Part shown: in pieces, positions 33,801 to 44,153 of the stretch
Layout of the letters: the number at the start of each line of letters is the position of its first letter
Position numbering within the stretch: the stretch's first letter is position 1
DNA from: Rhabditoides inermis
Taxonomy: Eukaryota > Nematoda > Chromadorea > Rhabditida > Rhabditidae
Direction: 5' to 3'
Assembly (NCBI GenBank): GCA_963966185.1
Contig: CAWZYM010000087.1
Span: 95,001 to 159,000 of the forward strand
Length of the DNA: 64,000 nucleotides
Notes under the pieces: model-generated
The model's database searches: none
What the model was told of the DNA's origin: nothing
What the model saw: the letters and a program-made list of their open reading frames with translations, nothing else
Translations under genes and position numbers: made by a program

Positions 33801-35451
33801 TGCAAAGAACCAGGACCCGCTACATGTCCTACAATGTCCGTTCTGCCAGAAGATTGGTATTGTGAGAAACAATTTCAGTGGCATTGATTCGCGATGCTTT
33901 CGGGGATCTGGCCAGCGAGATTCACCTCTACAGCAATCCCGGTGAGTGACATACGAAGTGAGTGGATGCGTGTATCCCACACAGCCGGCAGTGTCATCCA
34001 CGATCACAACATTCCCCTCTGGCGAGCGGCCGTCGAGCGGTTCAAGCCCGATATTCTATTCGTCACGTGTAGGTAACGATCCCGATTCTTCCTAACTCTA
34101 GCACAACAACTTTGTAGTCGAAATGTGGCGTGTTGTATTGTCAAGCACAGCGATCTCATTACTTGCCACATTTTTTTTTACAAATAACAATTCAGAGCAT
34201 ACGCGATGAAAGCGGTGCTGGATGAGAAAATTCCGTTTGGATTCGACGATAAAGTGAAGAAGTATGCGGAAGAGGTATGAAAAAAGAGCGGCTAATAAGC
34301 CCTGAACGCATATTATTCATCATATTTTTTGTGTGTGTGGCACAGTGTGAACTGTAATAAATTATTATTATTAACGCGATTTAGCTTTCATTCTACGAGA
34401 ATCACACGTCGACACACGTGTTCATTCTGGATGGACTGCCGCGCGGACGGGGGAACTACATAAATGTGCTGGTCGAGTGGCAGAAGAGAGAGCGGAAACA
34501 CTTCGATCAACTGCCGCAGGTGAACTACCATTGAAAATCTTCACACACACAGTTCAACGTTATTACACGACTTTCGCGTAGTTTTTCATTCCTTGGTTTT
34601 CATAATAAATGGTATAGGATCTGGGGGAGAAATGGATTCTGTGCGACGACGAGCCGGCGAGAAAGTGGCTGTCATACGTAGCCGGACAGTGTGAGAAGTG
34701 CGAGGTGGGATTGAATTGCGTGTTCGGATGATTGGACGATTCCAGCTATACGATATGAAGCCCTACTTAATGAACGGCACCAAGTTCCAGATTTTCGATC
34801 CAGTCACATCAAAGGTGAATCGAAAAAGGGAGCAACTACTCATCAAACAGTTCTAGCTAGATACTGATATCACACCGTATCTGGTAGAATCGAACATTTC
34901 GGGCATGTGGTCACTATATGTATATACTCTTTTTTTCAAAAATGCAAATTACGACTTACGCTCATTCCAAAATTCCTGGTTTCCTAAGATTTCCTAACTT
35001 GAGTTAGCACCGGAATGTGAAAAAAATGGTGACAACGCAGTTTTGTCAATACAACTTTTTGCTGAAGAAAATGCCTGCAAATCGACGAATATTGAGCTCG
35101 AAATGCGTCAAAATACCGAAATTGGTGCCGAATGGTTTCGTTTTTTAATGTTCAACGGCATTTTTCACCGGCTTGGAGCTATCTCCGACACATTGTTGCA
35201 TAGACAGAACGGCATCGCGCATCATTTTCTATTTGGAAAGAAACGAGTATATACAGTATATTGTAGAGGACGTTTTATAACCCCCATAGCTCCTAGTATC
35301 CACTTCGTCCGATTCTTACAGAGTTGGTGTGATATACTCATTTGTTCAGGTCTATTTTGAGAACGGCATCCACCTCACTTCGAACGGCCTGGAGCATCTG
35401 CGGCCACTCTATCAACAACTCGCCGACAAAGTGCGCACCATGTATACCTAG
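26436..35451 (+). CDS. OAC/NRF-6-like acyltransferase 3 with C-terminal SGNH-like domain
   Basis: A many-exon gene for a multi-pass membrane O-acyltransferase. Exon 1 (from ATG at 26436) has the hallmark RLDVQGVRGWAI and VLLFHF; then FFVLSGFLM, RAKRILPLYLL, DLFTHTWSMCVEMHF, STFVAGVLVA (about 28772), YIGNISYALYWVHWPI (29916) and VVVHHLIEKPYL (about 30060). A luminal part follows, with an SGNH block I-like VLAVGNSYAANH at 31041, LPRGRGNY and a C-terminal GIHLTSNGLEHL block before the TAG at 35449. These enzymes move acyl groups onto extracellular or lipid substrates; the substrate is unknown. One exon between 31064 and 33880 could not be placed because a LINE fills that intron. Introns also hold two MITEs and a possible LTR-type element. 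Confidence 0.82.
27805..27868. repeat. CT-rich tract in acyltransferase intron
   Basis: CT repeat with CCCTC interruptions between the exon ending CEKLLQ and the next acceptor. Confidence 0.9.
28036..28065. repeat. Perfect hairpin plus GTTTGT, locus 1
   Basis: The arms GAGAGGGCGC and GCGCCCTCTC are perfectly complementary around a GCCA loop and are followed directly by GTTTGT. About 15 bases further is CGCGCTAGAAT, also found after the hairpin at 37799. A partial inverted copy lies at about 27415-27450 in the same gene. Confidence 0.85.
28436..28764. mobile_element. MITE with about 105-bp terminal inverted repeats
   Basis: The left arm (about 28436-28545) and right arm (about 28655-28764) are almost perfect inverted copies; both contain ATTATCTTTC, AAGTACTTCCAAGTAAAAG, GTTTGTACCGTTGTCTCAG and GTTTTCAATGGAGACATG. 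The spacer is about 110 bases and non-coding. It lies in an acyltransferase intron directly before the exon starting at 28772. A solo arm is at 35642-35725. Confidence 0.85.
28896..29828 (+). mobile_element. Possible small LTR-type (TRIM-like) element
   Basis: Two related segments of about 110 bases in direct orientation, near 28904-29020 and 29708-29828, share GTAGATGCG, CCACGCCCAC/CCGCCCACCC and a TATA box within GCCTATATAAC. A purine tract (AAAGGAAGGGGGA) lies just left of the second, where a polypurine tract would be. The 700-base interior is GC-rich and has no recognisable retroviral domain. Both lie in one acyltransferase intron. The repeats are diverged, so this could instead be a duplicated promoter-like sequence. 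Confidence 0.35.
30138..30324. mobile_element. GC-rich inverted-repeat MITE, copy 2
   Basis: Ends CCACGGGTCGGCCCGCTCAT and (reverse complement) TTCACGGCTCGGCACGCTGA are inverted repeats of the same family as 24681-25002. It begins right where the acyltransferase exon with HLIEKPYL should end, so the 5' splice site may lie inside the element. Confidence 0.65.
31130..33360 (-). mobile_element. 5'-truncated CR1/Sam-like LINE inside the acyltransferase gene
   Basis: Same family as the 30-4455 element but opposite to the host gene. Homology starts in the linker after the endonuclease (peptide WTRVFIGLNIEEA encoded near 33300) and runs through the whole reverse transcriptase to the 3' end, where the plus strand reads GTTTATTACCG as in the full-length copy. 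The 5' truncation removed ORF1 and the endonuclease. It occupies the intron after the exon encoding VGNSYAANH. Confidence 0.9.
31306..33252 (-). CDS. LINE reverse transcriptase (ORF2 C-terminal two thirds)
   Basis: A continuous 648-residue frame; the first Met is internal to the original ORF2, because homology extends about 100 bases upstream of it. Motifs: NYRPISLTSSVAKLLERI, IYFDFKKAFDTINHKLL, GVPQGSCLGPILF and the catalytic ALYADDLKIYFAF, then a C-terminal region like that of the full-length copy. No stops, so the insertion is fairly young. It lacks the endonuclease and is not expected to move by itself. Confidence 0.88.
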   Translation of the reverse strand: MQHLITEYIPLMKHTKAVSIPLYIYKLKRRALRYSILIPESKTADKAQRKLRNAIFSWQCKREAKLINGNNKRALYKDVRKKMFPADGISSLSHNGELVHDSREKAEVFGEYFDSIFSGGSVAPTGSALPSFSNQLTMIDVSYALVHKTIQRLDSKINTSPDGITHTFLKNTVDTISLPLSILFSMSLSVCAIPNIWKVAYIKPLYKKGSRDNPANYRPISLTSSVAKLLERIIVRQMTDFLESNSLISSRQLGFRKKRSTNAQLIECYSHWLKHISNGLVIDCIYFDFKKAFDTINHKLLFKKLHSLGIRGNVLGWIRAFLSDRCQQVMVGDELSSPRLVNCGVPQGSCLGPILFNIFINNIVDSLPDYVECALYADDLKIYFAFDPGDNLAKIMFQKAIDAVAKWALEWGLQISTEKTQILHIGRRNPKHEYTAHGTTLAPANSVRDLGVTMCGSLIFDDHFANIVKGTLNAINDFLRVYRTRDLKVLVTAYTTYFRCKLEYCTELWNPQDVGSVNLIESVQRYYTRRICRRAGLFSLTYPQRLQLLGLQTLEQRRFINDVAYIHKVITKATSLNYSGLFTLVPTRSRTSHKYRLLPSYDSFLRSSAFFQRVYGVWNSLPSDIVESAKTSNVKSHLVDMSPFASYV

Positions 35452-35641
35452 CAAAAAGGGTTGTTCCACTGTGTGTGATAATCATCTGAGTATCAGAATC
35501 AGAATATTTATCTCGAACTACATACGTTGCACATCATGCTAATTATGTAAATTTCGGCAACGATGCGGTAAAATACAGTGCTGAAACGACTACTGCGAGT
35601 TCCATTAGCACGGATTAGATTCTTGAAAATCCAAAAAAAAA

Positions 35642-35725
35642 AACCTGTTGGCACATGTCTCTATTGAAAACATTTCATCCCTTTTGCTCAAATGAGTGAA
35701 CGGTACAAACCAACTTTATTTAACT
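35642..35725. mobile_element. Solo arm of the 28436 MITE family
   Basis: It contains CCTGTTGGCACATGTCT, ATTGAAAACAT and GGTACAAACCAACTT in the order and orientation of the right arm at 28660-28740, with small changes. The partner arm is absent. Confidence 0.6.
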
Positions 35726-36006
35726 AATATTTTTTTTGAAAAATAATATTACTTGTTTCATTGGGGTGATTCGAACATTTCCTTTAGTACTCATACGAAC
35801 CGGTAATGACATAAAACATTGGGACTTTCCGCCGGCATACAATTACGCTAATAACACAGAGAACTGTTCGTTTTGATTAGACGCGGTGGTTTTCTGTACA
35901 TAATGTCATTCGAGCTAAGTTACTGAGAAGTGACTAGCATTTATCGTTCCGCTTTCACTTACATTTATCGTTCCGCTTTGCTTTCACTCACTTGCAACCT
36001 ATCAAA

Positions 36007-36487
36007 ATGGTGTACGTGGACTACTCTCCTGAGAAGCTGGAGCAAAAACAATTGATTTATATGCTCACGTGGCAACGTATCCTTTTCGGCACGATTGGGA
36101 TAGTCCTATCCACTCCAATGATTCTAGCCCACATCTTGTGGGTCAAGGTATGTGGGCATCAAGTCAGAATCAGAATCAGAATATTTATCTCGAATCAAGT
36201 AGCAAGTAACATGCACCAAGTAACAGGGCATCAAGTAACATGTTACGAACATTATGCTTCACATCATCATGATTGTGTTGTCATAATCAAACGGTTCCGG
36301 ATAAACGATTGATTGATTGATGGACTGATCGAAACACTATGTATTACAGGCGATTTGCACTCGTTTACAACGCGTCAGTTTCATTATTTTGCTGGCGATT
36401 TCTATCGTAGACATCATTCAATTGTGCTACCACCTTTATGCGTCAATATTTGTAATGGTTCATGCAACTGTCGACTATTCGCCGGTG

Positions 36488-36552
<65 letters not shown>

Positions 36553-37730
36553 AGAGATAGGGGGAAAGGAGAGAGAGAAGAAGAGATTTTACTATTTCAG
36601 TTCGTCAAGTCACTGTTTGGCACAAGTTGGGTATGTATGATCTTTCTCAGTCTACATCTCACTATTCATCAATGCTTCATTACTCTATTCGCAAGATCAC
36701 GCGTTGTTTGCAAGAGGATAGATATTGTTTCGAAGGTAGATAAACATAAAAGTAACGAAAAATGTAACAACATTTTCAGATGGTATTACTTCTAATTTCT
36801 ATTTTTATACTCACCCACTTCGTTGTGTCTATAATTTTTGACTGCGGGGTAATTAGATATTTTGGAACTTGTTGAATGATAGATATCTATCAGGTTGGCA
36901 TGATTGATGACGTTGACTACTTTGCGTATGCTATCGTTCCTGCAAAAGAGGAGAGAAATGTACAAGTAACACAAGTCTACCACTGGCTCCATATTTACTT
37001 AGTGTAACCTGAATTTGATAATAAAAACACAAAATAATGATTTAGATTGATCGGAGGTATTGGTTGTATACCATTCAGTTTGATTACCGTCGCATGTATA
37101 TTCTTTTCGGTAAGCTCATCCGTTACAAAATATACAATATTTTTGTTTTTCAGAAATATCTGCCGAAGAAAAGAGAAAGGAACGTTATCGCACAAATAAG
37201 TACGTACTTTTTTATTAGAAATTTTTTAATATGTCTTTTTTAGTTATCTCAAATACCGTAATGTGTATAATATGCCTGGTTTGGAATATCGAGGATTACA
37301 TATTCGACGACGACGATGAATTCGGTTAGATTTTCAGTATTTCAAGTAGAACTTCCCGTCGATTAGATCCAAGCTACTCATCTTGAATTCTGAAAAGTTG
37401 CTAATCATTCCAATGTAGCATTTGCGATGACAAAACTTCTGTATCCGCTGTGGTTAGGAGTCCAAGCAGCGTGCTATTTCTTCTTCAGGTAAGAGACAAA
37501 AGATTCATCATTTATTTAAATGAACCATCATAACAGTTACAAGTGTTTTAATTTGAAATGTACAAAATTATGCATTATTAACAAAACCAGATGTTTATAA
37601 CATATTCATTATTTTCAATTTTTTCAGAAATGATACTACTCGCAAGCAGGAGCCGAAAATCGTCAGCTTTATAAGCAAATGGAAAACCAAGAGCAGCCCT
37701 GAAACGAAACCGAACCGTGTTTGTTATTAG
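36007..37730 (+). CDS. Seven-pass serpentine receptor-like protein, paralogue B
   Basis: Same exon plan as paralogue A (22533-24268). Starts MVYVDYSPEKLEQKQL, with segments ILFGTIGIVLSTPMILAHIL, FIILLAISIVDIIQL, WVCMIFLSLHLTIHQC, a TM4 exon, IPFSLITVACIFF, VISNTVMCIICL and YPLWLGVQAACYFFF. The C-terminal tail is longer and basic (ISKWKTKSSPETKPN) and ends at TAG 37728. The second intron again carries a GA repeat (36490-36590). It lies about 550 bases after the acyltransferase. Probably chemosensory by family; ligand and subfamily unknown. Confidence 0.8.
36490..36592. repeat. GA tract in receptor B intron 2
   Basis: Long GA repeat with GGGA interruptions at the same intron position as the GA tract of receptor A (22860-22940). 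Confidence 0.95.
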
Positions 37731-37798
37731 ACTGTAATAATTATTGATTAAAAAACGTGTTTCGTGTGCGTCACACTTGAAAATTATCTTCGCTATTA

Positions 37799-37827
37799 CA
37801 ACCAGCGCCGAGCGCTGGTTGGTTTGT
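37799..37827. repeat. Perfect hairpin plus GTTTGT, locus 2
   Basis: Arms CAACCAGCGC and GCGCTGGTTG around a CGA loop, directly followed by GTTTGT and, about 15 bases on, CGCGCTAGAAT and GGCAAAA as at locus 1. It lies about 70 bases beyond the receptor B stop codon and could form a 3' UTR hairpin. Confidence 0.8.
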
Positions 37828-38355
37828 TTCAGTTTCATACACGCGCTAGAATCGGCAAAAGATGACTGATAGAAAGGTTCCCTTATTTATTTATTTTTTG
37901 CAAAAACAACGTAATAAATATATAGTATTATAGGATGTAATGTCAGCTGTTTGATAGAATGTTTTGAGTTTTTTGTTTATTATTTCACTTAATATTTTTT
38001 ATCTGAATATGAATAGAAAGTAGCAGACTGTGCATGTTGGTGCAAGTTATACACCTTTGACGGCCGAGACCCAATCTCAATGCATGTAACAGTGATTGCA
38101 TGTTTGTCTTGTTTCACAACTGTTGTACTGCGTACTTCGTGTTGTGAGTACATTTTTTTATGCAGATTAAAAAAAAACAGCACTAGCCAAACCATAACTT
38201 TATTCAACGATGGAAAGCTCGAAAACAACAACAACAAACAAAACCACCCATATTCACAGACACATCATAACAACCGATGTCGAGATCGGGAAAGTGTGAA
38301 GAAAATGAAATAACAAGAGGCCTTGGACAACGAGTGGAACATTCTTTTTTTTTTC

Positions 38356-38435
38356 TCAGTCGTCCAGGTCTAGACCGATGAGTTCCTGAAAAAACTGAAA
38401 CTGAAACATGAGAAAGAGAGAGAATAGAGAGAGAT

Positions 38436-38483
<48 letters not shown>

Positions 38484-38917
38484 TCCCCCACCCACCACCA
38501 GCTGTTTCTTGCTCATGTTCGAACCGTCGCGAATCGCGTTCAGCATATCAGATGCCTGCAACGAAAAACAACTTGTAACAGACCAAAATACGCATCTTAT
38601 TAATCAATCCCAATAAAGATTTCAGAGACAGGTAGGACCAAGGGCGATTGACACACGTCCAGCCCACTCATGACCCGGTTCTCTTACGATCCTATAAGGA
38701 TTCTTTCCATCGACACACTGGACCTTACTGGACAGCCGGACAGCCATATTGGGGCAAACTCACGATCCTCTTCCTGGCGTTCCTCTCCCTGTCCATTCTC
38801 TGCTCGCCCTGCATGACTCGCTCGGCAGCCGCACTCGCCTCTGCGGCTGCCCCGCGGGCGGCGGAGAGCACACAGCAGCGGGACTCCTTCGAGGTGACCT
38901 GGGGCAACCCTCTTCCT

Positions 38918-38951
<34 letters not shown>

Positions 38952-40617
38952 CCCCCTCCATCTCTCTCACCTCCTCCTCCAGCCTCTTCAGGGTGACCAC
39001 CAGCTGCTCGGTTGTCTCCACTGCCAGCAGCTCGCGCAGCTCTGCGATAAACCATTTTGAAACCATTCTAAAGGTTAACGTGAACTTCTTTCGGTTCTCT
39101 CTGTCAAAAAAATTCAATTCAATTCAATTCAACATTTATCCGGTATCGCATTATGTGATCATAACTCAAACATCAATTATTCACAGAGTAGCGCCGGGAA
39201 GCATAGGTGTTCCATCTTGTCGCGTCGGTGTCCGCGGCCACGTTCTTCCATTCCTCCTCGAGGGTCATTCTATTGGATGGGATCGTCTTCTTGAATTCAT
39301 CACTCCATTGTAGGTGAGGGCGACCAGGTTTGCCCATATTTGGCGGCTTCCAATCGATCACACGTCTCGTCCAGCGGTCGTCGTCACAAGTCATTAGGCG
39401 GCGGGCGAACCTCCACTTCTTTGTCCTTGCTTCGCACAGCACGTCTCGTAATCCCGTCTGCCGTCGTATCTCCTTGCACGGAACCTTGTCCAGTAAAGTC
39501 AGTCCGAGCATCTTTCTTTCCATTCTCCTTTGAACAGTCCTCAGCTTCTGTAGATCTTCTCTTCGAAGGCTCCAAGTCTCGGCAGCGTAGGTGAGCGCGG
39601 GTAGAACTGCCATCCGAAACACTTTCCTTCGCAGTCGCATCGGTGCGCTCTTCAGCATCAAGAACTGGCCATGGCGGTAGAAAGCGCCCCAGCCAGCCTG
39701 TACTCTCCTCGTCACTTCCACTCGATCGTCGGTCATGAAGCTGAGAGAACGGCCCAGGTAGACAAATTTGTCCACGTACTCCACTTCTCCTCCGTCTAGT
39801 CGGATGCTCTTCTTCGGCCCGTTGCTCATCACCACTGTCTTCTTCCTGTTCACGTACAGTCCGTAGTCGCTGGTCTTCTCCGCCAGTTCCTCCAGCATCC
39901 TTTCTGCAGCCGAAGGTGAACGTGCAAAGAGGATGATGTCATCAGCATAGCACAGATGAGTCAGCTTCTGTCCTCCAATATCCAGTCCGGCTCCAACAAA
40001 AGATTTCGTGTTTATTCGGAATCTGTCAAAAAAGTCATCATAATCCCCCCCCCCCTCAAGCCTACCATTGCTGGCCTTTTTGAGCTTGTCGGTCTCTTTC
40101 TGGAGGGCCTCCGTGCGCAGGCCGATCTTCGAGTTGTAGTCGGAGAGGGCGGAGTCGTCGTATTGTTCCAATTCATCCTGCAGAGAAGGGGGTGAGAGAG
40201 AGGGAGGGAGAGAGAGAGGGAGGGAGAGAGAGAGGGGGAGAGAGATCCGCATACCTGATTAGCATAGTATAGCTTCTGCTTGCCGATCACTTTCTCCTTG
40301 AGTCGGCCGCTTGCTGCGCCTGCTTCTAGAGCCTTCTGCACCAGCTGAAAAATGGAAACTCCACCTCTCACTCCCCTCCATCCTTCCTTCTCTCTCTCTC
40401 TTTTCCTCCCTCTTCTCTGTCTCTCACCGTCTTTCCAAACTCTCCGTGGAGATTCTGGTGCACGTCGGTCACCGAATAGGGTCGATTCTGCGCTACCATA
40501 TACTCGGGAATCGCGCGCATCGCTAGATCAATCAATAATCAATCGATAAAACACACGTTTAACATAATTATATGAACGCGTCAACCCACCTTTCTCTTCC
40601 AGTGCAGCCTTTGCCAT
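38356..40617 (-). CDS. hop-2: Homologous-pairing protein 2 (HOP2/PSMC3IP homologue)
   Basis: Eight exons sum to 621 bases, 206 residues: 40617-40590, 40522-40428, 40344-40255, 40177-40066, 39041-38971, 38898-38764, 38555-38496, 38385-38356. The N-terminal winged helix shows the HOP2 signature MVAQNRPYSVTDVHQNLHGE (about residues 18-37) and GRLKEKVIGKQKLYY (about 55-69). A coiled coil follows (about 80-135), and the C-terminal helix ends ELIGLDLDD. HOP2 with MND1 stimulates DMC1/RAD51 strand invasion in meiosis; length fits the family (about 215). The ATG directly follows a TTTCCAG acceptor with no upstream exon in reach, suggesting trans-splicing downstream of the Argonaute. Intron 4 holds an RTE-type insertion. 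Confidence 0.88.
39112..40021 (-). mobile_element. 5'-truncated RTE-type LINE in the HOP2 intron
   Basis: The minus strand encodes the second half of a reverse transcriptase: LTHLCYADDIILFA, YGLYVNRKKT, VYLGRSLSF, LPALTYAAETW and a C-terminal GRPHLQWSDEF, typical of RTE-type elements. The frame is open from the truncation to about 39173. The 3' tail is a TTGAA repeat. A 12-bp target-site duplication, TCTGTCAAAAAA, flanks it at 39100-39111 and 40022-40033. It is in the same orientation as HOP2. Confidence 0.9.
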
Positions 40618-40725
40618 CTGGAAAACATCTCACTTCATTTATTCATCAAACCAAATAATCAGACAGGTATCACACCGCCGATAACGGTTACGCAACAAAA
40701 CGATGACGAAACCACAATACAACTC

Positions 40726-40731
40726 TTTATT
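40726..40731 (-). promoter_or_regulatory. Polyadenylation signal of the Argonaute gene
   Basis: AATAAA on the minus strand, about 190 bases after the Argonaute stop. It lies 108 bases before the HOP2 trans-splice-like acceptor (at 40618), the spacing of operon junctions in nematodes. Confidence 0.6.
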
Positions 40732-40920
40732 ACATAAACTGTGTATAACAACAATGACAGACTATCGCAAGGCAGGACAAACGGGGAATGCTGTACCGGG
40801 AAAGTGGAATCACAAATACCAGCAAGTGTATTGCAAATACATTTTAAACCCAAACCCCTATCTACATCTATGTACATCTCTCCCTCCCTCTCCGTCTCTC
40901 TCTCTCTCTCTCTCTCTCCT

Positions 40921-42500
40921 CTACACAAAGTGCATTCCGGGCATCTCTCCCCTGTCGTCGTCCAGATTCATCATCTCCTCCAGCCTCTGCTTCGCACGCA
41001 AAAGAGACATGTCCATGTTGTCGGGACTCAGACGAGGGATCTCCTCCAGAATAGAGATGGCCTAAAAGAGTAAGGACGGAGAGAGAGAGGGAGATAAAGA
41101 GAGGGGGAGAGAAAGGGAGAGCCGTACCTTGAAGTACTCCTTTCCCCTCTCGCATACTAGGTGCGCATAGTATGTGGGTGCGGGGAGAGAGACGGGCTGA
41201 GAGGCACGAGCATACACGAAACACAGACGGTAGCACATCTCGATCAGCTGAAAGAGAGGGAGAGTGAGAGAGGAGAGTGAGAGAGAGAGAATGGGAGAGA
41301 GAGAGGTAGAAAAGAGAGGGCGAGATAGATAGAGGGAGAGAGAGGGGGTAAGGAGAGAGAGGAATACCTGGTCGGCGCTCAGCTTCCACTCATCGTACAC
41401 CACAGTGTACCTCGCTGGCCGGGTCGTTCCGATCTGGCCATTCTGAGACGCCAGGTAGAAGTCGAACATGTCCGGGTTCACCTGAAAGCATCCTCTCTTT
41501 CTCTCCCCTCCCTCCCTCCCCCCTCTTTCTCTCTCTCTTTCTCTCTCTCCTCCTTTCTCTCTTCCCTCTCTCTCCCTCCCTTCCTCTCCCCCCTCCCTCT
41601 CTCTCCCTCTCTCTTTCTCTCTCTCCCCCCCCCCTCTCCACCCACCACCACTCTATCCACCGTCGTTCCAGCGGGAACGTTTCCGACTTGTGTCTGTAGA
41701 CTCTGCTTGGGGTGTCCCTCCTTTGGGTAGAACCTCACCAGATGCCTCTTCTGGATCACGATGTACGTGAACGTCGGCGTTGCTTGGTTGTCGTTCGAGA
41801 TCTGAAAGCAATCTGTCTCTCTCTCTCTCTCTTTCAAGCTCTCTCTCTCTCCATCTCTCTCTCTCCCCCCCCCCCCCCCCCCCCCCACCTTGACACTGTT
41901 CCTCCATGCCTTCTTGAGGAACTCGAGCTCTAGGCAGGCGGTGCGCACTCTCTCGCTGTCGCTCACCCCGTCTCGCAACACGACCACGTGGCGCGGCCAC
42001 TCGCCAGTGCTCATTCTCAAATCATTATCCACTCTTTTGATGATCTCAATCAAGAGTCAAGGTGTGGTCAGACTCGATTATGATACGAAAAGTGCTGATT
42101 CTGAGATACAATCATCAATTCATCTCCGCCCCTTGATCTGTCAAGTCGTGCTCATCCTCCACACACAATATCATCGGTTTTCAGTTCTCCAATTTGGTTC
42201 GGTTCCATACCCATAACATAACTCCACACGGCGGCATCAAATCCCAAGTCAAAGTGAAATCTATACATATTACCATATGCATATCCCTTTCCTTTGTCAC
42301 GTCAATCATTCCGTATCATACCACTGACACAATGTGATTTGCATAGCATGCATTTCTAACGTATAATATTATGTAATCTCTTATTAACTCACTTGAATCC
42401 GACGATGAGATCGAGAAAGTCCTTCTCGAAACACTCGATCGTCTCCTTGGCGCGCATCTGCGCCACCACGCGCGTCTTGTATCTGGAATCCCGTTTCAAA

Positions 42501-42553
<53 letters not shown>

Positions 42554-42698
42554 TTTCTGTCTCACCTCGCTGCTCGCAGATCCGTGTTTGCCACGATAGC
42601 CGCGATCGAAATGCCCTCGAGTCCACTGTTCGGACTTGGGTGAGTCACATCGATGCCCACAAAGAGAATCTGAACTGTCCACGTCAAGTCTCTCTCTT

Positions 42699-42733
<35 letters not shown>

Positions 42734-43032
42734 TTTTCTCTCTCTCTCTCTCTCTTTCTCCCTCTCCCTCTCCGCTCACCGGCTCATCTTTGAGAAACTC
42801 GACAATCCTCGACGCACGCATCACTCCGTTGCCATCCATCGAAACCATCTGGCCAAGGCCAACGCACAATCTATCAATAATCACGCAATCAATCGATACC
42901 TCATCTCCGAGCTCCTGGTTGACTCCGCCTGTCTTGGCGTTGATCTTGCGGGCGATAGAGTGGACCGCCTGAAGAGAGTGCAATACTGTAACGACAGAAG
43001 AGAGAGAGAGGGAGAGAGAGAAAGAGAGAGAG

Positions 43033-43067
<35 letters not shown>

Positions 43068-44121
43068 GACTTACCCCTCCCTCGTTGTCCGTCTTCCGGA
43101 CAGCTTCCGATGTGAGACGCACGGTCGATTCCAGAATGATCTGCGACGGAACGCGCAAACGGACGTCCATGATCTGCATTCGATCGATTAATCCATACGA
43201 AAAAGCAAAGTAGAAAGTAAAATACGTTTCCGAAATCAGGTACAGGTATCCCACCACGTTTTCCATACAAACAAATGTAACAATTAAATTCACCAATAAA
43301 TAACGAATTATGACTGCTGGTACGGGAACTCGACTGACCAGCTTGATGACTCCGTAGAGGTCGTCGACCCTGTGTCTGGCGGGGGTGACAAAGAGTCCCA
43401 TGAGGATGTTGTGCTCGTCGGCCGGGTACTGCGCCTTCACATCCCGCATACCCTCCTCCAGGTCCGCGAAACAGCCGCGACCGTTGCTGCAAGTGCGACG
43501 GGAAAATTGTGTTACTTATTTATTAGTGCTAAATTAGTAGTAGGAATCTGCAATGATTTATTACTAATGAATGAGTTATAAACTTGTATTACTAATAAAA
43601 GAAGCTGATTTATTACTATCAAATTTTCATTAGTAATAAGTTTATTACCCGGCGTGAATATTCTTGTGAGCGTCACTCACGAAACTGATCACGCTCAGTC
43701 GCGACATTTGTAGTGGCTCCATTAGAACTCGCACATCTATTCCCCAGACTAGAAGAAATATAAGATGGATCTCATCCAAATCGGCGTCATACACGAAATC
43801 GCATGAGGTGCTACTCAAAACTTCCGTACGTATGCCTCGCGGCCTCGCGCTTAACAAAAGTCTAATAATAGAAGTGCCCTGTTTTAATTGAGGGCGGCGC
43901 GCAGCGCCGCCCGTTTGTCTTGATCTTTGACGCGCGCAGCGCGTCACCCCCAAGGCATACTCAATTTCCTCTATCCCAATTCTATATACTCCATAGTATG
44001 TGTTTTTTTGTTAGAATATCATTTAACAAGACTTATGAGTATGATACAAGAAATAAATATCGGTTGCGGCTTCCGAAATATCCAAAACAACTTTTCGCTC
44101 ATTCTGCCACTAAACGTGTTT

Positions 44122-44153
<32 letters not shown>

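Noticed and set aside
41653..42053. Gly/Arg/Glu-rich minus-strand frames
   Set aside because: Out-of-phase reads through an Argonaute exon and its GA-rich intron.
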